NCBI GenBank assembly: GCA_045643465.1
Contig: JAZUKV010000002.1
Location: 16,579-80,578, forward strand
DNA from: CAG-492 sp045643465
GTDB taxonomy: Bacteria; Bacillota; Clostridia; TANB77; CAG-508
Length of the DNA: 64,000 nt
Direction: 5' to 3'
How positions within the stretch are numbered: the stretch's first letter is position 1; each line of letters begins with the position of its first letter. Positions 44,848 to 53,226 of the stretch are shown here, in pieces. Position numbers and translations under genes: made by a program. The notes below the pieces were generated by a model. That model ran no database searches. It saw nothing but the letters and a program-made list of their open reading frames with translations, and was not told the DNA's origin.

Positions 44848-46386
44848 ATGTTATCAATAATTAAAAGTATAGCCCTACAAGGTTTAGAAGGGTTTATTGT
44901 CGATGTTCAAGTTGATGTGTCATCTGGAATACCATGTTGGGAGATTGTGGGGTTACCGGATGTGAGTATTAGAGAATCAAAAGAAAGGGTAAAAACAGCA
45001 ATAAGAAATTCAGGGTTTCAATTTCCAAGTAAAAGAATAGTAATAAATTTGGCACCAACTACAATAAAAAAAGAAGGGTCAATATTTGATATAGCAATTG
45101 CAATAGCTATATTAAAATCTTGCAAATATATAGGAGATTTTAATAATAAAGAAACAGTTTTTTTAGGAGAGCTATCTTTAGATGGAAAAATAAATCCAAT
45201 AAAAGGAATTTTACCAATGTGTATAGAAGCAAAAAAGTTGAATATTAAAAGAATTATAGTGTCTAAGCAAAATTCAAAAGAAGCAAGTATTATTTCAGGA
45301 ATAGAAATTGTTCCGATAGAAAGTTTATATCAATTAACATTATATCTTAATAACCAATTAAAAATTAAATCAGAAAACTTTAATCTAAATTATCTCAATA
45401 ATAAACTAATTAAATATAAAGAAAATTTTTCAGATGTTAAAGGTCAAGAAAATATTAAAAGAGCTTTAGAAGTAGCTGCAAGTGGTGGACACAATTGCCT
45501 AATGATTGGAAGTCCTGGAACAGGAAAAACAATGATGGCAAGAAGGATTACTACAATTTTACCAAGTATGAGTTTTGAAGAATCTTTAGAAGTAACGAAG
45601 ATACATAGTATTGCTGGGAAGTTATCTGCAAATAGTCCATTAGTGACAGTAAGACCATTTATAGATCCACATCATACAATTACAAAAACAGCTTTAGTAG
45701 GAGGGGGAAGAATTCCAAAACCAGGGGCGATAAGTTTAGCACATTTAGGAGTTTTATTTTTAGATGAATTGCCTGAATTTGAAAAAGGAACAATTGAAAG
45801 TTTAAGAGGTCCTATTGAAGATAGAATGATTACAATAAATAGAATGAATGTAACATTAGCATATCCATCAAATTTTATGCTTGTTGCTAGTATGAATCCA
45901 TGCCCATGTGGTTTTTTTGGCTCAAATAAGAAATGCACTTGTACTGAAAAAACTATACAGAAATATATGGAGAAAATAAGTGGACCATTATTAGATAGAA
46001 TAGATATTCAGATAGAAGTTGGAAATGTAAAATTTGAAAGTTTAAAATCATGTAAAAAAGCAGAGCCTTCTGAAGTAATACAAAAGCGTGTTGAGCAAGC
46101 TAGAAAAATTCAATTACAAAGATATGAAAAGGATGGGATTTATTCTAATTCAGAGCTTACACAAGATTTGATTGAAAAATATTGCAAATTAAATGAAGAT
46201 TGTAATTTAATTTTGGAAAAAGCTTTTAAAAAAATGGGTTTTAGTGCAAGGGTGTATTGCAAAATTTTGAAAGTTGCTAGAACAATAGCTGATATGGATA
46301 ATTCTAAAAATATAGAATCAAGACATTTGCTAGAAGCTATTAAATATAGAAATTTGGATAAAAATCATATATATGAAAAAAATTAA
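44848..46386 (+). CDS. comM: Mg-chelatase-like AAA+ ATPase ComM (YifB)
   Basis: 512 residues. The N-terminal Lon-protease-like fold domain opens with the ComM-typical SIALQGLEGFIVDVQVDVSSG (split here for length: SIALQGLEG, then VDVQVDVSSG), followed by the AAA+ core with Walker A GSPGTGKT at about 221-228, Walker B LFLDELPEF and the C-terminal CPCGFFGSNKKCTC cysteine cluster and SGPLLDRIDIQIEV. ComM is a branch-migration helicase that widens the region of recombination during natural transformation. It sits just before dprA, another transformation gene. Confidence 0.95.
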   Translation: MLSIIKSIALQGLEGFIVDVQVDVSSGIPCWEIVGLPDVSIRESKERVKTAIRNSGFQFPSKRIVINLAPTTIKKEGSIFDIAIAIAILKSCKYIGDFNNKETVFLGELSLDGKINPIKGILPMCIEAKKLNIKRIIVSKQNSKEASIISGIEIVPIESLYQLTLYLNNQLKIKSENFNLNYLNNKLIKYKENFSDVKGQENIKRALEVAASGGHNCLMIGSPGTGKTMMARRITTILPSMSFEESLEVTKIHSIAGKLSANSPLVTVRPFIDPHHTITKTALVGGGRIPKPGAISLAHLGVLFLDELPEFEKGTIESLRGPIEDRMITINRMNVTLAYPSNFMLVASMNPCPCGFFGSNKKCTCTEKTIQKYMEKISGPLLDRIDIQIEVGNVKFESLKSCKKAEPSEVIQKRVEQARKIQLQRYEKDGIYSNSELTQDLIEKYCKLNEDCNLILEKAFKKMGFSARVYCKILKVARTIADMDNSKNIESRHLLEAIKYRNLDKNHIYEKN

Positions 46387-46400
46387 AAGGGGATGGTAAA

Positions 46401-47303
46401 ATTATAAATAAAGTATATGAAATTTTTTATGGAACAAAGGGATTTCCAGAATCATTGAAAAAAATAAATCCAAAAGTAAATAGAATTTACGCAATTGGAA
46501 ATTTAGAATTGTTAAATAAAGATTCTATAGCAATTATAGGATCTAGAAATTATAGTGAATATGGGAAAAAAATAACTATAGAGCTAACTAAAGATTTAGT
46601 AAAAAATAATATAGTAATTATAAGTGGAATGGCAAATGGAATAGATAGTATAGCACATAATGCTTGTATCGATAATGGAGGAAAAACAATAGCTGTATTA
46701 GGAAGTGGATTCAAAAATATTTACCCTAAAGAAAATGAAAAGTTGTTTTATAAGATATTAGATAACGGGGGATTAGTAATTTCAGAATATCCAATTAATG
46801 TTCCTGTGCAAAAGAAGAATTTTCCTTTAAGAAATAGAATTATTAGTGGTTTAGCAGATGCAGTTTTAGTAATAGAAGCTACATATAGAAGCGGTACAAG
46901 TATAACCGCAAGATATGCAAAAGAGCAGAATAAAAATGTATTTTGTATACCTAATTCTATAGGAAACAAGAATAGCAGAGGGGGTATTGAACTATTAAAA
47001 AAGGGGGCTATTTTAATAACTAATGCTTATGAGATAATGAAACAAATGAATTTTGAAGTAATATCTAAGGGAAATAATAGGCAGGATTTCGAAAAGTCAA
47101 TATATAAAAAATTATCTAACAATCAGAAAGAAATTTTTGTTCAATTAAAAAAGTATGATGCTATGAATATAGAGGAACTAAAAAGTAAAATTAATTTAAA
47201 TATTTGTGAGATTAATCAAAATATAACTATAATGGAATTGGAGGATATTATTGAAGATATAGGTATGGGAAAATATAGGCTAAAAAAGGAATTTTATGAA
47301 TAA
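46401..47303 (+). CDS. dprA: DNA-processing protein DprA (Smf)
   Basis: DprA binds incoming single-stranded DNA and loads RecA. The Rossmann-like domain contains IAIIGSRNYSEYG, VIISGMANGIDSIAHNACI, TIAVLGSGFKNIYP and FPLRNRIISGLADAVLVIEA, and a short C-terminal winged-helix-like part follows. No full N-terminal SAM domain is present. The start is unclear: the frame is open upstream and reads sensibly from ATT 46401 (IINKVYEIFYGTKGFPESL), eight bases after AAGGGG. TTG 46455 is the first canonical start but lacks a ribosome site. An ATG at 46393 would join this frame if the A4 run at 46398 had one more A (MVKIINKVYEIF), but it abuts the ribosome site. Overlaps yraN by eight bases. Confidence 0.9.
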   Translation: MINKVYEIFYGTKGFPESLKKINPKVNRIYAIGNLELLNKDSIAIIGSRNYSEYGKKITIELTKDLVKNNIVIISGMANGIDSIAHNACIDNGGKTIAVLGSGFKNIYPKENEKLFYKILDNGGLVISEYPINVPVQKKNFPLRNRIISGLADAVLVIEATYRSGTSITARYAKEQNKNVFCIPNSIGNKNSRGGIELLKKGAILITNAYEIMKQMNFEVISKGNNRQDFEKSIYKKLSNNQKEIFVQLKKYDAMNIEELKSKINLNICEINQNITIMELEDIIEDIGMGKYRLKKEFYE

Positions 47304-47652
47304 AGTTAATTTAGGTAGATTTGGTGAATTTATTGCATGCAAATATTTACAACAAAATAATTATAAGATAATAAAACAAAATTTTTTTTATTATGGAGGG
47401 GAAATAGATATAATAGCATTTGATAATGAAACAAAAGAGCTAGTATTTTTTGAGATAAAAACTAGATCAAGTAAAGCTTATGGCTTTCCGTCTGATGCCA
47501 TTGACAAAAATAAAGTTAAAAGGATTCGTAAAGGAATAGAATATTATATACATAAAAATAAAATTAATAAATTGGGGATAAGAGCTGATGCAATTGAGAT
47601 ATTTAAGTATAATGGAAAAAACTATTTGAATCATATAAAACAGATAATTTAG
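47296..47652 (+). CDS. yraN: UPF0102 family nuclease-fold protein YraN
   Basis: 118 residues with a restriction-endonuclease-like core: GRFGEFIACKYLQ, GGEIDIIA and VFFEIKTRSS, in which Asp, Glu and Lys form a potential metal site of the D-ExK kind. The biochemical role is not settled. It overlaps the dprA end, and the comM-dprA-yraN neighbourhood is common in bacteria. Confidence 0.92.
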   Translation: MNKVNLGRFGEFIACKYLQQNNYKIIKQNFFYYGGEIDIIAFDNETKELVFFEIKTRSSKAYGFPSDAIDKNKVKRIRKGIEYYIHKNKINKLGIRADAIEIFKYNGKNYLNHIKQII

Positions 47653-47654
47653 TA

Positions 47655-47683
47655 TTGTATACTAAAGGGTTTTATAGTATAAT
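47655..47683 (+). promoter_or_regulatory. Promoter for rsmA
   Basis: TTGTAT (47655-47660), 17 bases, TATAAT (47678-47683), 24 bases before the rsmA start. An imperfect inverted repeat TATACTA/TAGTATA overlies it. Confidence 0.55.
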
Positions 47684-47706
47684 AAAAGAGTATAAAAGGT
47701 GGTATT

Positions 47707-48579
47707 ATGGAAAATTTATATGATAAAACAAAATTTTTACTTAACAAGTATAAATTAACGGCAAATAAAAATCTAGGACAAAACTTTTTAATAAATGATG
47801 ATGTAGTAAATAAAATTGTTGAATCAGCTGATTTATCTGATGAAGATTTAGTAATTGAAATTGGTCCTGGATTAGGAAATTTAACAGAATATTTATTAGA
47901 AAAAGCAGGTAAAGTAATAGCTATAGAGCTAGATGATAGAATGCTAGAAATATTATCAGATAGATTTACTTTATATAATAATTTTGAAGTAATTCATGAA
48001 GATGTATTAAAGGTAGATTTAAATAAAATAATTGAAGAGAGCAAAAACAAAGGTCTAAAAAGAGCTAAGATTGTAGCTAATTTACCATATTATATAACAA
48101 CTCCAATTATTATGAAATTATTGGAAGAAAAGTTAGATATAGAAAGTATTACTGTTATGGTTCAAAAGGAAGTGGCAGATAGACTAATTGCAACACCTGG
48201 TGATAAATTATCTGGAGCAATTACTTATTGTGTATACTATTATGCAACTTCACAAAATGTAACTATTGTAGAAAATAATTCATTTATACCAGAGCCATCA
48301 GTAGATTCAGAGGTAATAAAATTAACAATACGTAAATCAAGCCCGGTAAATTTAGTAAATGAAGAACATTTTTTTAAATTAATAAAAGCTAGTTTTATGC
48401 AAAGACGAAAAACTTTAATAAATGCATTAGTTAACGGAAATATAGTTAGAGATAAAAATGAAGCCAAAGATCTTTTTGATAAGTTGGAACTAGATTATAA
48501 TACGAGAGGAGAAACTTTAACAATAGAAGAATTTGCAAGTATTTCTAATTATTTAATGTCGCAAAAAAATAAGAATTAG
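47707..48579 (+). CDS. rsmA: 16S rRNA dimethyladenosine transferase RsmA (KsgA)
   Basis: It dimethylates two adjacent adenosines near the 3' end of 16S rRNA. NLGQNFLIN opening, SAM motif IEIGPGLGNLTEYLLE near residue 52, IELDDRM, catalytic motif NLPYYITTPI near 125, and SFMQRRKTL in the C-terminal domain. 290 residues. AAAGGTGG precedes ATG. Confidence 0.97.
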   Translation: MENLYDKTKFLLNKYKLTANKNLGQNFLINDDVVNKIVESADLSDEDLVIEIGPGLGNLTEYLLEKAGKVIAIELDDRMLEILSDRFTLYNNFEVIHEDVLKVDLNKIIEESKNKGLKRAKIVANLPYYITTPIIMKLLEEKLDIESITVMVQKEVADRLIATPGDKLSGAITYCVYYYATSQNVTIVENNSFIPEPSVDSEVIKLTIRKSSPVNLVNEEHFFKLIKASFMQRRKTLINALVNGNIVRDKNEAKDLFDKLELDYNTRGETLTIEEFASISNYLMSQKNKN

Positions 48580-48591
48580 AAGGGAGTATAT

Positions 48592-49308
48592 ATGAATCAG
48601 ATATTAGCAACAGATAAATTATATGTTACACAGAAATTGAAAAATAAAAAAAATAGATATAAAATTCAATTTTTTGCATCTTTAATTTTAGTAGTTATTT
48701 TTTCAGGTTGGTATATTCATACAGAAATAGATAAAAATTCTTCTGAAGCTGTATCTCAAGATATATTAGATGATATAAGAATAGATGAAAATAACAGTTT
48801 TGATAAAACAACTGCAAGTTCACAACCATTAATCGTAGCTATGGAAGATGATGATGTGCCACAACAAAATGTAAATATTGAATCAAGTGCTACATATACA
48901 GATAATAAAACAGGTATAACATATACATATGAATCAATATTAAGTATTCCATCTTTAAAAATTGAATATCCAGTTTTAACAGAAACATCAGATGAATTAT
49001 TAAAAATTTCTTTGAATAAATTCTGGGGAGGTAGTCCAAATACTGTAGGAAATTATGTTATAGTAGGTCATAATTATAAAAGCGGAAAAATGTTTGGAAA
49101 ATTATCTCAAATTAATATAGGTGATAAGGTTAATTTAAAAGATATGTCTGGCAAAAGTTTAACTTATGAAGTATATAATAAATATGTTGTTTATCCTGAT
49201 AATGTTGCTTGTACAAGTCAGATGACTCAAGGATTAAAAGAAATGACATTAATTACTTGTACAAATGGGGGAAAACAAAGATTAGTAGTAAAATGTAGAG
49301 AAGTATAA
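48592..49308 (+). CDS. Sortase family transpeptidase
   Basis: 238 residues: one N-terminal membrane helix (about 26-43), a linker of about 65 residues, then the sortase barrel. The catalytic triad is visible: His160 in VGHNY, Cys223 in TLITCT and Arg230 in KQRLVV. The protein ends eight residues after Arg230, typical of small class D-like sortases. It cleaves a sorting motif at Thr-Gly and links the protein to the wall or to another subunit. No substrate gene is adjacent; the giant protein at 19298 with SVKTG is the only candidate in this window. It follows rsmA by 12 bases and probably shares its transcript. Confidence 0.93.
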   Translation: MNQILATDKLYVTQKLKNKKNRYKIQFFASLILVVIFSGWYIHTEIDKNSSEAVSQDILDDIRIDENNSFDKTTASSQPLIVAMEDDDVPQQNVNIESSATYTDNKTGITYTYESILSIPSLKIEYPVLTETSDELLKISLNKFWGGSPNTVGNYVIVGHNYKSGKMFGKLSQINIGDKVNLKDMSGKSLTYEVYNKYVVYPDNVACTSQMTQGLKEMTLITCTNGGKQRLVVKCREV

Positions 49309-49345
49309 AATAAAACTACACAAATTTATTTGTGTAGTTTTATTT
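49308..49345. terminator. Bidirectional terminator between the sortase and Xre genes
   Basis: A perfect 17-bp stem (49308-49324 with 49329-49345) contains AAACTACACAAA around TTTA. It overlaps both gene ends. Confidence 0.88.
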
Positions 49346-49666
49346 ATTTTTAATAATTAATTTTGCAATATCATAAATAAGTTTTTGATTTTCTTTTGAA
49401 GAATTTTTTAATAATTCATTAAATTCATCTGATAAATAGTTTGTTGAATCAGTACTTGTTCCATTTAATATAGTTCCTTCATCAATATTTAGGATTGAGC
49501 ATATTTCACTTAATCTTGTTAAATTTATGTGAGTAGAACCTCGCTCGATTCTACTAATAAATGCAACAGAAACATTTAATTTTTCTGCTAAGTTTTCTTG
49601 TGTTAAATTTTTTTCTATTCTAGATTTACGTATTCGCTCTCCAATGATTCTATAATCTAATGCCAT
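49340..49666 (-). CDS. Xre family transcriptional regulator
   Basis: 108 residues. A helix-turn-helix of the Cro/Xre type fills residues about 7-65 (IGERIRKSRIEKNLTQENLA, VSVAFISRIERGSTHINLTRL). A short C-terminal helix (SDEFNELLKNSSKENQKLIY) may serve dimer formation. Start: ATG at 49666, five bases after AGAGGTG on the minus strand; an in-frame ATG 15 bases earlier overlaps that ribosome site. Targets unknown; the nearest candidates are itself and the NfeD/SPFH pair. Confidence 0.9.
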   Translation of the reverse strand: MALDYRIIGERIRKSRIEKNLTQENLAEKLNVSVAFISRIERGSTHINLTRLSEICSILNIDEGTILNGTSTDSTNYLSDEFNELLKNSSKENQKLIYDIAKLIIKNK

Positions 49667-49784
49667 ATAATCACCTCTCATAAATAAAAAGATATAGCAA
49701 TTAAATTTTAAAGTACAGAAATCTATAAGTTAATATATACTTGAAAATTAAAAATATACGTAAATACTTAAATTTAACAAAAAT

Positions 49785-49814
49785 AAAAAAGGATATGACG
49801 TCATATCCTTTTCT
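49785..49814 (-). terminator. Terminator after the SPFH gene
   Basis: A perfect palindromic stem GGATATGACGTCATATCC with an A-run on the plus strand to its left, read as a U-run on the minus strand. Confidence 0.82.
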
Positions 49815-49825
49815 ATATGGTAAAA

Positions 49826-50767
49826 CTATTCTTTTGGTTGAACTGGTTTTTTAATTATTGTTTTTTCTTTTTTATCAGATATAGCTTCTTTGATAGCTCC
49901 AATGCTTCCTAATGCAGATGTTGCATCGAAAGGTATAAATACTTTATTTGCATCTCCATCAGCAATTTCTTTTAATGCTTCTAAAGATTTTAATTGTACT
50001 AATTTATCATTTGGATGTGAATCCATAACAGCACCATAAACTAATCTTATTTCTTCAGCTTTGGCATCAGCAACTTGTTTTATAGCTTCAGCTTCACCGG
50101 CAGCTCTTCTTATAGCAGCTTCTCTATCAGCTTCAGCTTCTAATATAGCAGCTTCTTTTTTACCTTCTGCTAAAGTAATTGCAGATTGTCTTTCACCTTC
50201 TGCTTGAAGAATTAAAGCTCTTTTATTTCTTTCTGCATTCATTTGTTTTTCCATTGCATCTCTAATGTCTGCAGGTGGAGTTATATCTTTTATTTCAACT
50301 CTATCAACTTTACATCCCCATTGGTCTGTAGCTTCATCTAATACAACTCTTAATTGATCATTAATGCTATCACGTGAGCTAAAAGTTGCATCTAAATCCA
50401 TTTTACCAACTATATCACGTATTGTTGTGATTGCTAAATATTCAATACCTTTTTTCAAAGATTGAATTTCGTATACAGCCTTTGCAGGATCTGTAATTTT
50501 GTAGAATACTACAGTATCAATTGTGATAGTAACATTATCTTTTGTAATAACACCTTGTGGTGGTACATCCATAGTTTGTTGTTTTAAACTAACAACTGAT
50601 CTTACGTGATCTAAAAAAGGAAAGATTATTGTTAAACCTGCATCTGCAACTTTATGAAATTTTCCTAATCTTTCAATTACATATACCTCTGATTGTTTTA
50701 CAACTTTGATTGTCCTATATGCAATTATTAAAACTATTAAAAGTAATACTAATAAAAATATTCCCAT
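49826..50767 (-). CDS. SPFH/stomatin-like membrane protein (QmcA/HflK type)
   Basis: 313 residues: an N-terminal membrane helix, the SPFH domain (SEVYVIERLGKFHKVADAG through about residue 190), then an Ala/Glu-rich coiled coil with repeated EAE(A)DREAAIRRAAGEA. These proteins assemble into large membrane microdomain rings and associate with NfeD partners and proteases. The gene lies 12 bases after nfeD in one operon. AAGGAGG precedes ATG. The exact client or process is unknown. Confidence 0.93.
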   Translation of the reverse strand: MGIFLLVLLLIVLIIAYRTIKVVKQSEVYVIERLGKFHKVADAGLTIIFPFLDHVRSVVSLKQQTMDVPPQGVITKDNVTITIDTVVFYKITDPAKAVYEIQSLKKGIEYLAITTIRDIVGKMDLDATFSSRDSINDQLRVVLDEATDQWGCKVDRVEIKDITPPADIRDAMEKQMNAERNKRALILQAEGERQSAITLAEGKKEAAILEAEADREAAIRRAAGEAEAIKQVADAKAEEIRLVYGAVMDSHPNDKLVQLKSLEALKEIADGDANKVFIPFDATSALGSIGAIKEAISDKKEKTIIKKPVQPKE

Positions 50768-50779
50768 TTATATTCCTCC

Positions 50780-51253
50780 TTATATTTGTGCTTCTGATTT
50801 TTCAAAATTACTTTTTTCAGTAGCATCTTTTGGTGTTACAACAACTTTTACACCATCTATTGCTGTAACAGTTATTATTGAATCTTTTTTTATAATTGTT
50901 GAATCTTTTGTTTTTGCAGACCAAACTTCGTTATTTATTTTAACTTGGCCTTTTCCTGATATTGGTTCAATATCTGAAGTAACTATTCCTGTTTTTCCAA
51001 TAATCGAATAAGCATTTGTATGTACATTTTCTATGTTTTTTGTAAATTTTCTTATAAATGGTTTTGTACAGAAGATTAATGCTATTGATGATATGCAGAA
51101 TATTGCAATTTGAATTGTAATATTATCAATGAATACACTGCATAATGAAGTTATAGCAGCTCCTATACCTAACCAGAATATTAGAAAATCTGTAGGAATA
51201 ATCATTTCGAAGATAACGAATATGCCAGCTAGAATAATCCAAACTTGCCACAT
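50780..51253 (-). CDS. NfeD family membrane protein
   Basis: 157 residues. Three or four hydrophobic segments in the first 75 residues (WVIILAGIFVIFEM-like start, then AIFCISSIALIFC), then a soluble OB-fold (about 85-145, IIGKTGIVTSDIEPISGKGQVKI) characteristic of NfeD. Works with SPFH proteins, encoded directly downstream. This is the short form without the serine-protease domain. AAGGAGG precedes ATG. Confidence 0.92.
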   Translation of the reverse strand: MWQVWIILAGIFVIFEMIIPTDFLIFWLGIGAAITSLCSVFIDNITIQIAIFCISSIALIFCTKPFIRKFTKNIENVHTNAYSIIGKTGIVTSDIEPISGKGQVKINNEVWSAKTKDSTIIKKDSIITVTAIDGVKVVVTPKDATEKSNFEKSEAQI

Positions 51254-51294
51254 ATATTTTTACCTCCTTTTTAAAACTAACATAATTATTATAC

Positions 51295-51347
51295 TATATT
51301 TTTACAAAAAAATAAAGAGGGGAAATAGCAATATTTGTAAAAATATA
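51295..51347. repeat. Perfect 14-base inverted repeat between rqcH and nfeD
   Basis: TATATTTTTACAAA (51295-51308) is exactly complementary to TTTGTAAAAATATA (51334-51347), 25 bases apart. It may be a weak terminator for rqcH or a regulator site for nfeD. AT-rich, so chance is possible. Confidence 0.45.
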
Positions 51348-51362
51348 TATTATATTGGCAGA

Positions 51363-53066
51363 TTAATTTTGTGGGGTTACATTTATGGTTTTATTATGAG
51401 TATATATAACAAAACCAGGTTTACTTCCTGATGGCTTTTTTACATATTTTACAAGGGTATAGTCTACTGGTACATTTGATGAAAGTTTTGCTTTGCTATA
51501 ATAAGCAGCAATTTGTGCACATCTAATCAAAATATTAATAGAAGGTGTTTCTCCTTTTGTTTGTAAAATTGCATGGCTACCATGGATATCTTTGGTATGA
51601 AACCAAATATCATTTGATCTTGCTAATTTAGTAGTAAGATAGTCATTTTGAATATTATTTTTTCCAACTAATAATGTAAAGTTTTCTATTTTAAATTCAA
51701 TTGGAATATAAGTTGAATTTAGTTTTTTATTTTTGTTTTTTTGTTTTGTAATCTTTGTTTTTGATTTTAAATGTGAGTGCTCAAATAGTGAATTTTCAGA
51801 AATCTCTAGATATATTTCATCTAAGTCTTGAAGAGTTTTAGATGATTCAATTTCGTATATAATCGTTTCAAGATAATCTAATTCAGATTCTGCTTCTTGT
51901 TTTTGTTGATGTATTACAATTAATGTATTTTTTAATTTATTATATTTTTTATAATAATTTTTGGCATTTTGTGAAGGTGTTTTAGTTTTATCTACAGGTA
52001 TGTTAATTAATTCGTTTGTATAATAATTATTTACAGATATAATATCAGATTCAAATGTTGAAAAATTATACATATTTGCAGTTATAAGTTCACCATATAA
52101 TTTATAAATATCCATATTATCGCAGTCTGAAATTTTTGTAGTAATATTTGATAATTTCTTTTTTATTTTTGATAAAGTGTTTAAAACTAATTTTAAAATG
52201 TTATTTTTATAAGATAAAAATAGTTGAGTATTTTCTTTTTCTGTATAAAAATCATCTATAAAGAAATTAGCTTGTAATAAATTATCATTTGGATTGTTAA
52301 CAATAGTGAAATCATTTTTAAAATTTACAATTGTTAATGAATTATTAAAATTTATATAATTTAAAGTATCTAAAATATAAGAATAAATTAATTTTAAATT
52401 ATTTGTAGATGCTTCGTTTGAAATATTTAATTGAGTTAAAGCTGATTGAATGTATAATTTACTTATTCCTATAAATGTAGAAGATATTGATATATCTAAA
52501 TCTTGTTTTTTGTCTATTAAATTATAAAATGCATCAAAGGTTTTTACAGAGCAGAAATCTATTTTCTCATTTTGAGGAATAATATATTCATGTGCGGGCA
52601 ATATATCTCGTAAAGAATTTTCTTCAATAGATAGATGTCGTAAGCTATCTATAATCATAAAGTTTTCGTTTAATAATATTATATTACTATGTTTTCCCAT
52701 TAATTCTATTACTAAAGTTTTATTTATTAAATCATTTAATTCACTATAACATTCCAAATCAATATAGACGATTCGCTCTAAACCATTTGTGTATATTTTT
52801 TTTATTTTTGAGCCTATTAAATGTTTTCTAAGTAGCATACAAAAACCGGGAGCATTTATAGGATTAGTTTTTTGATGAGTTGATAAATTAAGCCTATATG
52901 AGTCTGATGAAATTGATAAATTTAAAGCATAATTAATTTTATTTGAATAAATGCCTAAAATAATTTCATTTTTATTTGGCTCATAGACTTTATTAATTTT
53001 TCCATCAAGAAGACAAGTATTTAATTCTGATACTATTTTTTTTGTAATAATTCCATCAAATGCCAT
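51363..53066 (-). CDS. rqcH: Ribosome quality control factor RqcH (NFACT family)
   Basis: RqcH binds stalled 50S subunits and directs addition of C-terminal alanine tails that mark nascent chains for degradation. 567 residues: NFACT-N domain (MAFDGIITKKIVSEL to about 220), helical and coiled-coil middle (about 270-440), and NFACT-R domain with DIWFHTKDIHGSHAIL and KPGFVIYTHNKTI near the end. The functional Asp-Arg pair known at 97-98 in Bacillus is Glu97-Arg98 here. Older annotations call it a fibronectin-binding protein. Confidence 0.94.
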   Translation of the reverse strand: MAFDGIITKKIVSELNTCLLDGKINKVYEPNKNEIILGIYSNKINYALNLSISSDSYRLNLSTHQKTNPINAPGFCMLLRKHLIGSKIKKIYTNGLERIVYIDLECYSELNDLINKTLVIELMGKHSNIILLNENFMIIDSLRHLSIEENSLRDILPAHEYIIPQNEKIDFCSVKTFDAFYNLIDKKQDLDISISSTFIGISKLYIQSALTQLNISNEASTNNLKLIYSYILDTLNYINFNNSLTIVNFKNDFTIVNNPNDNLLQANFFIDDFYTEKENTQLFLSYKNNILKLVLNTLSKIKKKLSNITTKISDCDNMDIYKLYGELITANMYNFSTFESDIISVNNYYTNELINIPVDKTKTPSQNAKNYYKKYNKLKNTLIVIHQQKQEAESELDYLETIIYEIESSKTLQDLDEIYLEISENSLFEHSHLKSKTKITKQKNKNKKLNSTYIPIEFKIENFTLLVGKNNIQNDYLTTKLARSNDIWFHTKDIHGSHAILQTKGETPSINILIRCAQIAAYYSKAKLSSNVPVDYTLVKYVKKPSGSKPGFVIYTHNKTINVTPQN

Positions 53067-53171
53067 ATTTAAATCCTTTCACAATACAATATTTATTGGT
53101 TGAATTATATTATATTTTTAATGATTAGTAAAGTTTAATATTTTTATAAATTGAATTCTTAATTAGTATAG

Positions 53172-53190
53172 AAATTCCACTTTTGGAGAA
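53172..53190 (+). repeat. Copy of the AAATTCCACTTTT element before the glucan synthase gene
   Basis: It matches 7562-7580 at 18 of 19 positions, reading AAATTCCACTTTTGGAGAA. It lies in the spacer between the divergent rqcH and glucan synthase genes. Confidence 0.5.
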
Positions 53191-53226
53191 AATAAGATAA
53201 AACATTTTGCAAGGAGTGGAGATTTT

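Noticed and set aside
50706..51011. Plus-strand frame of 101 codons over the SPFH/NfeD junction
   Set aside because: Antisense to two clear genes with family motifs.
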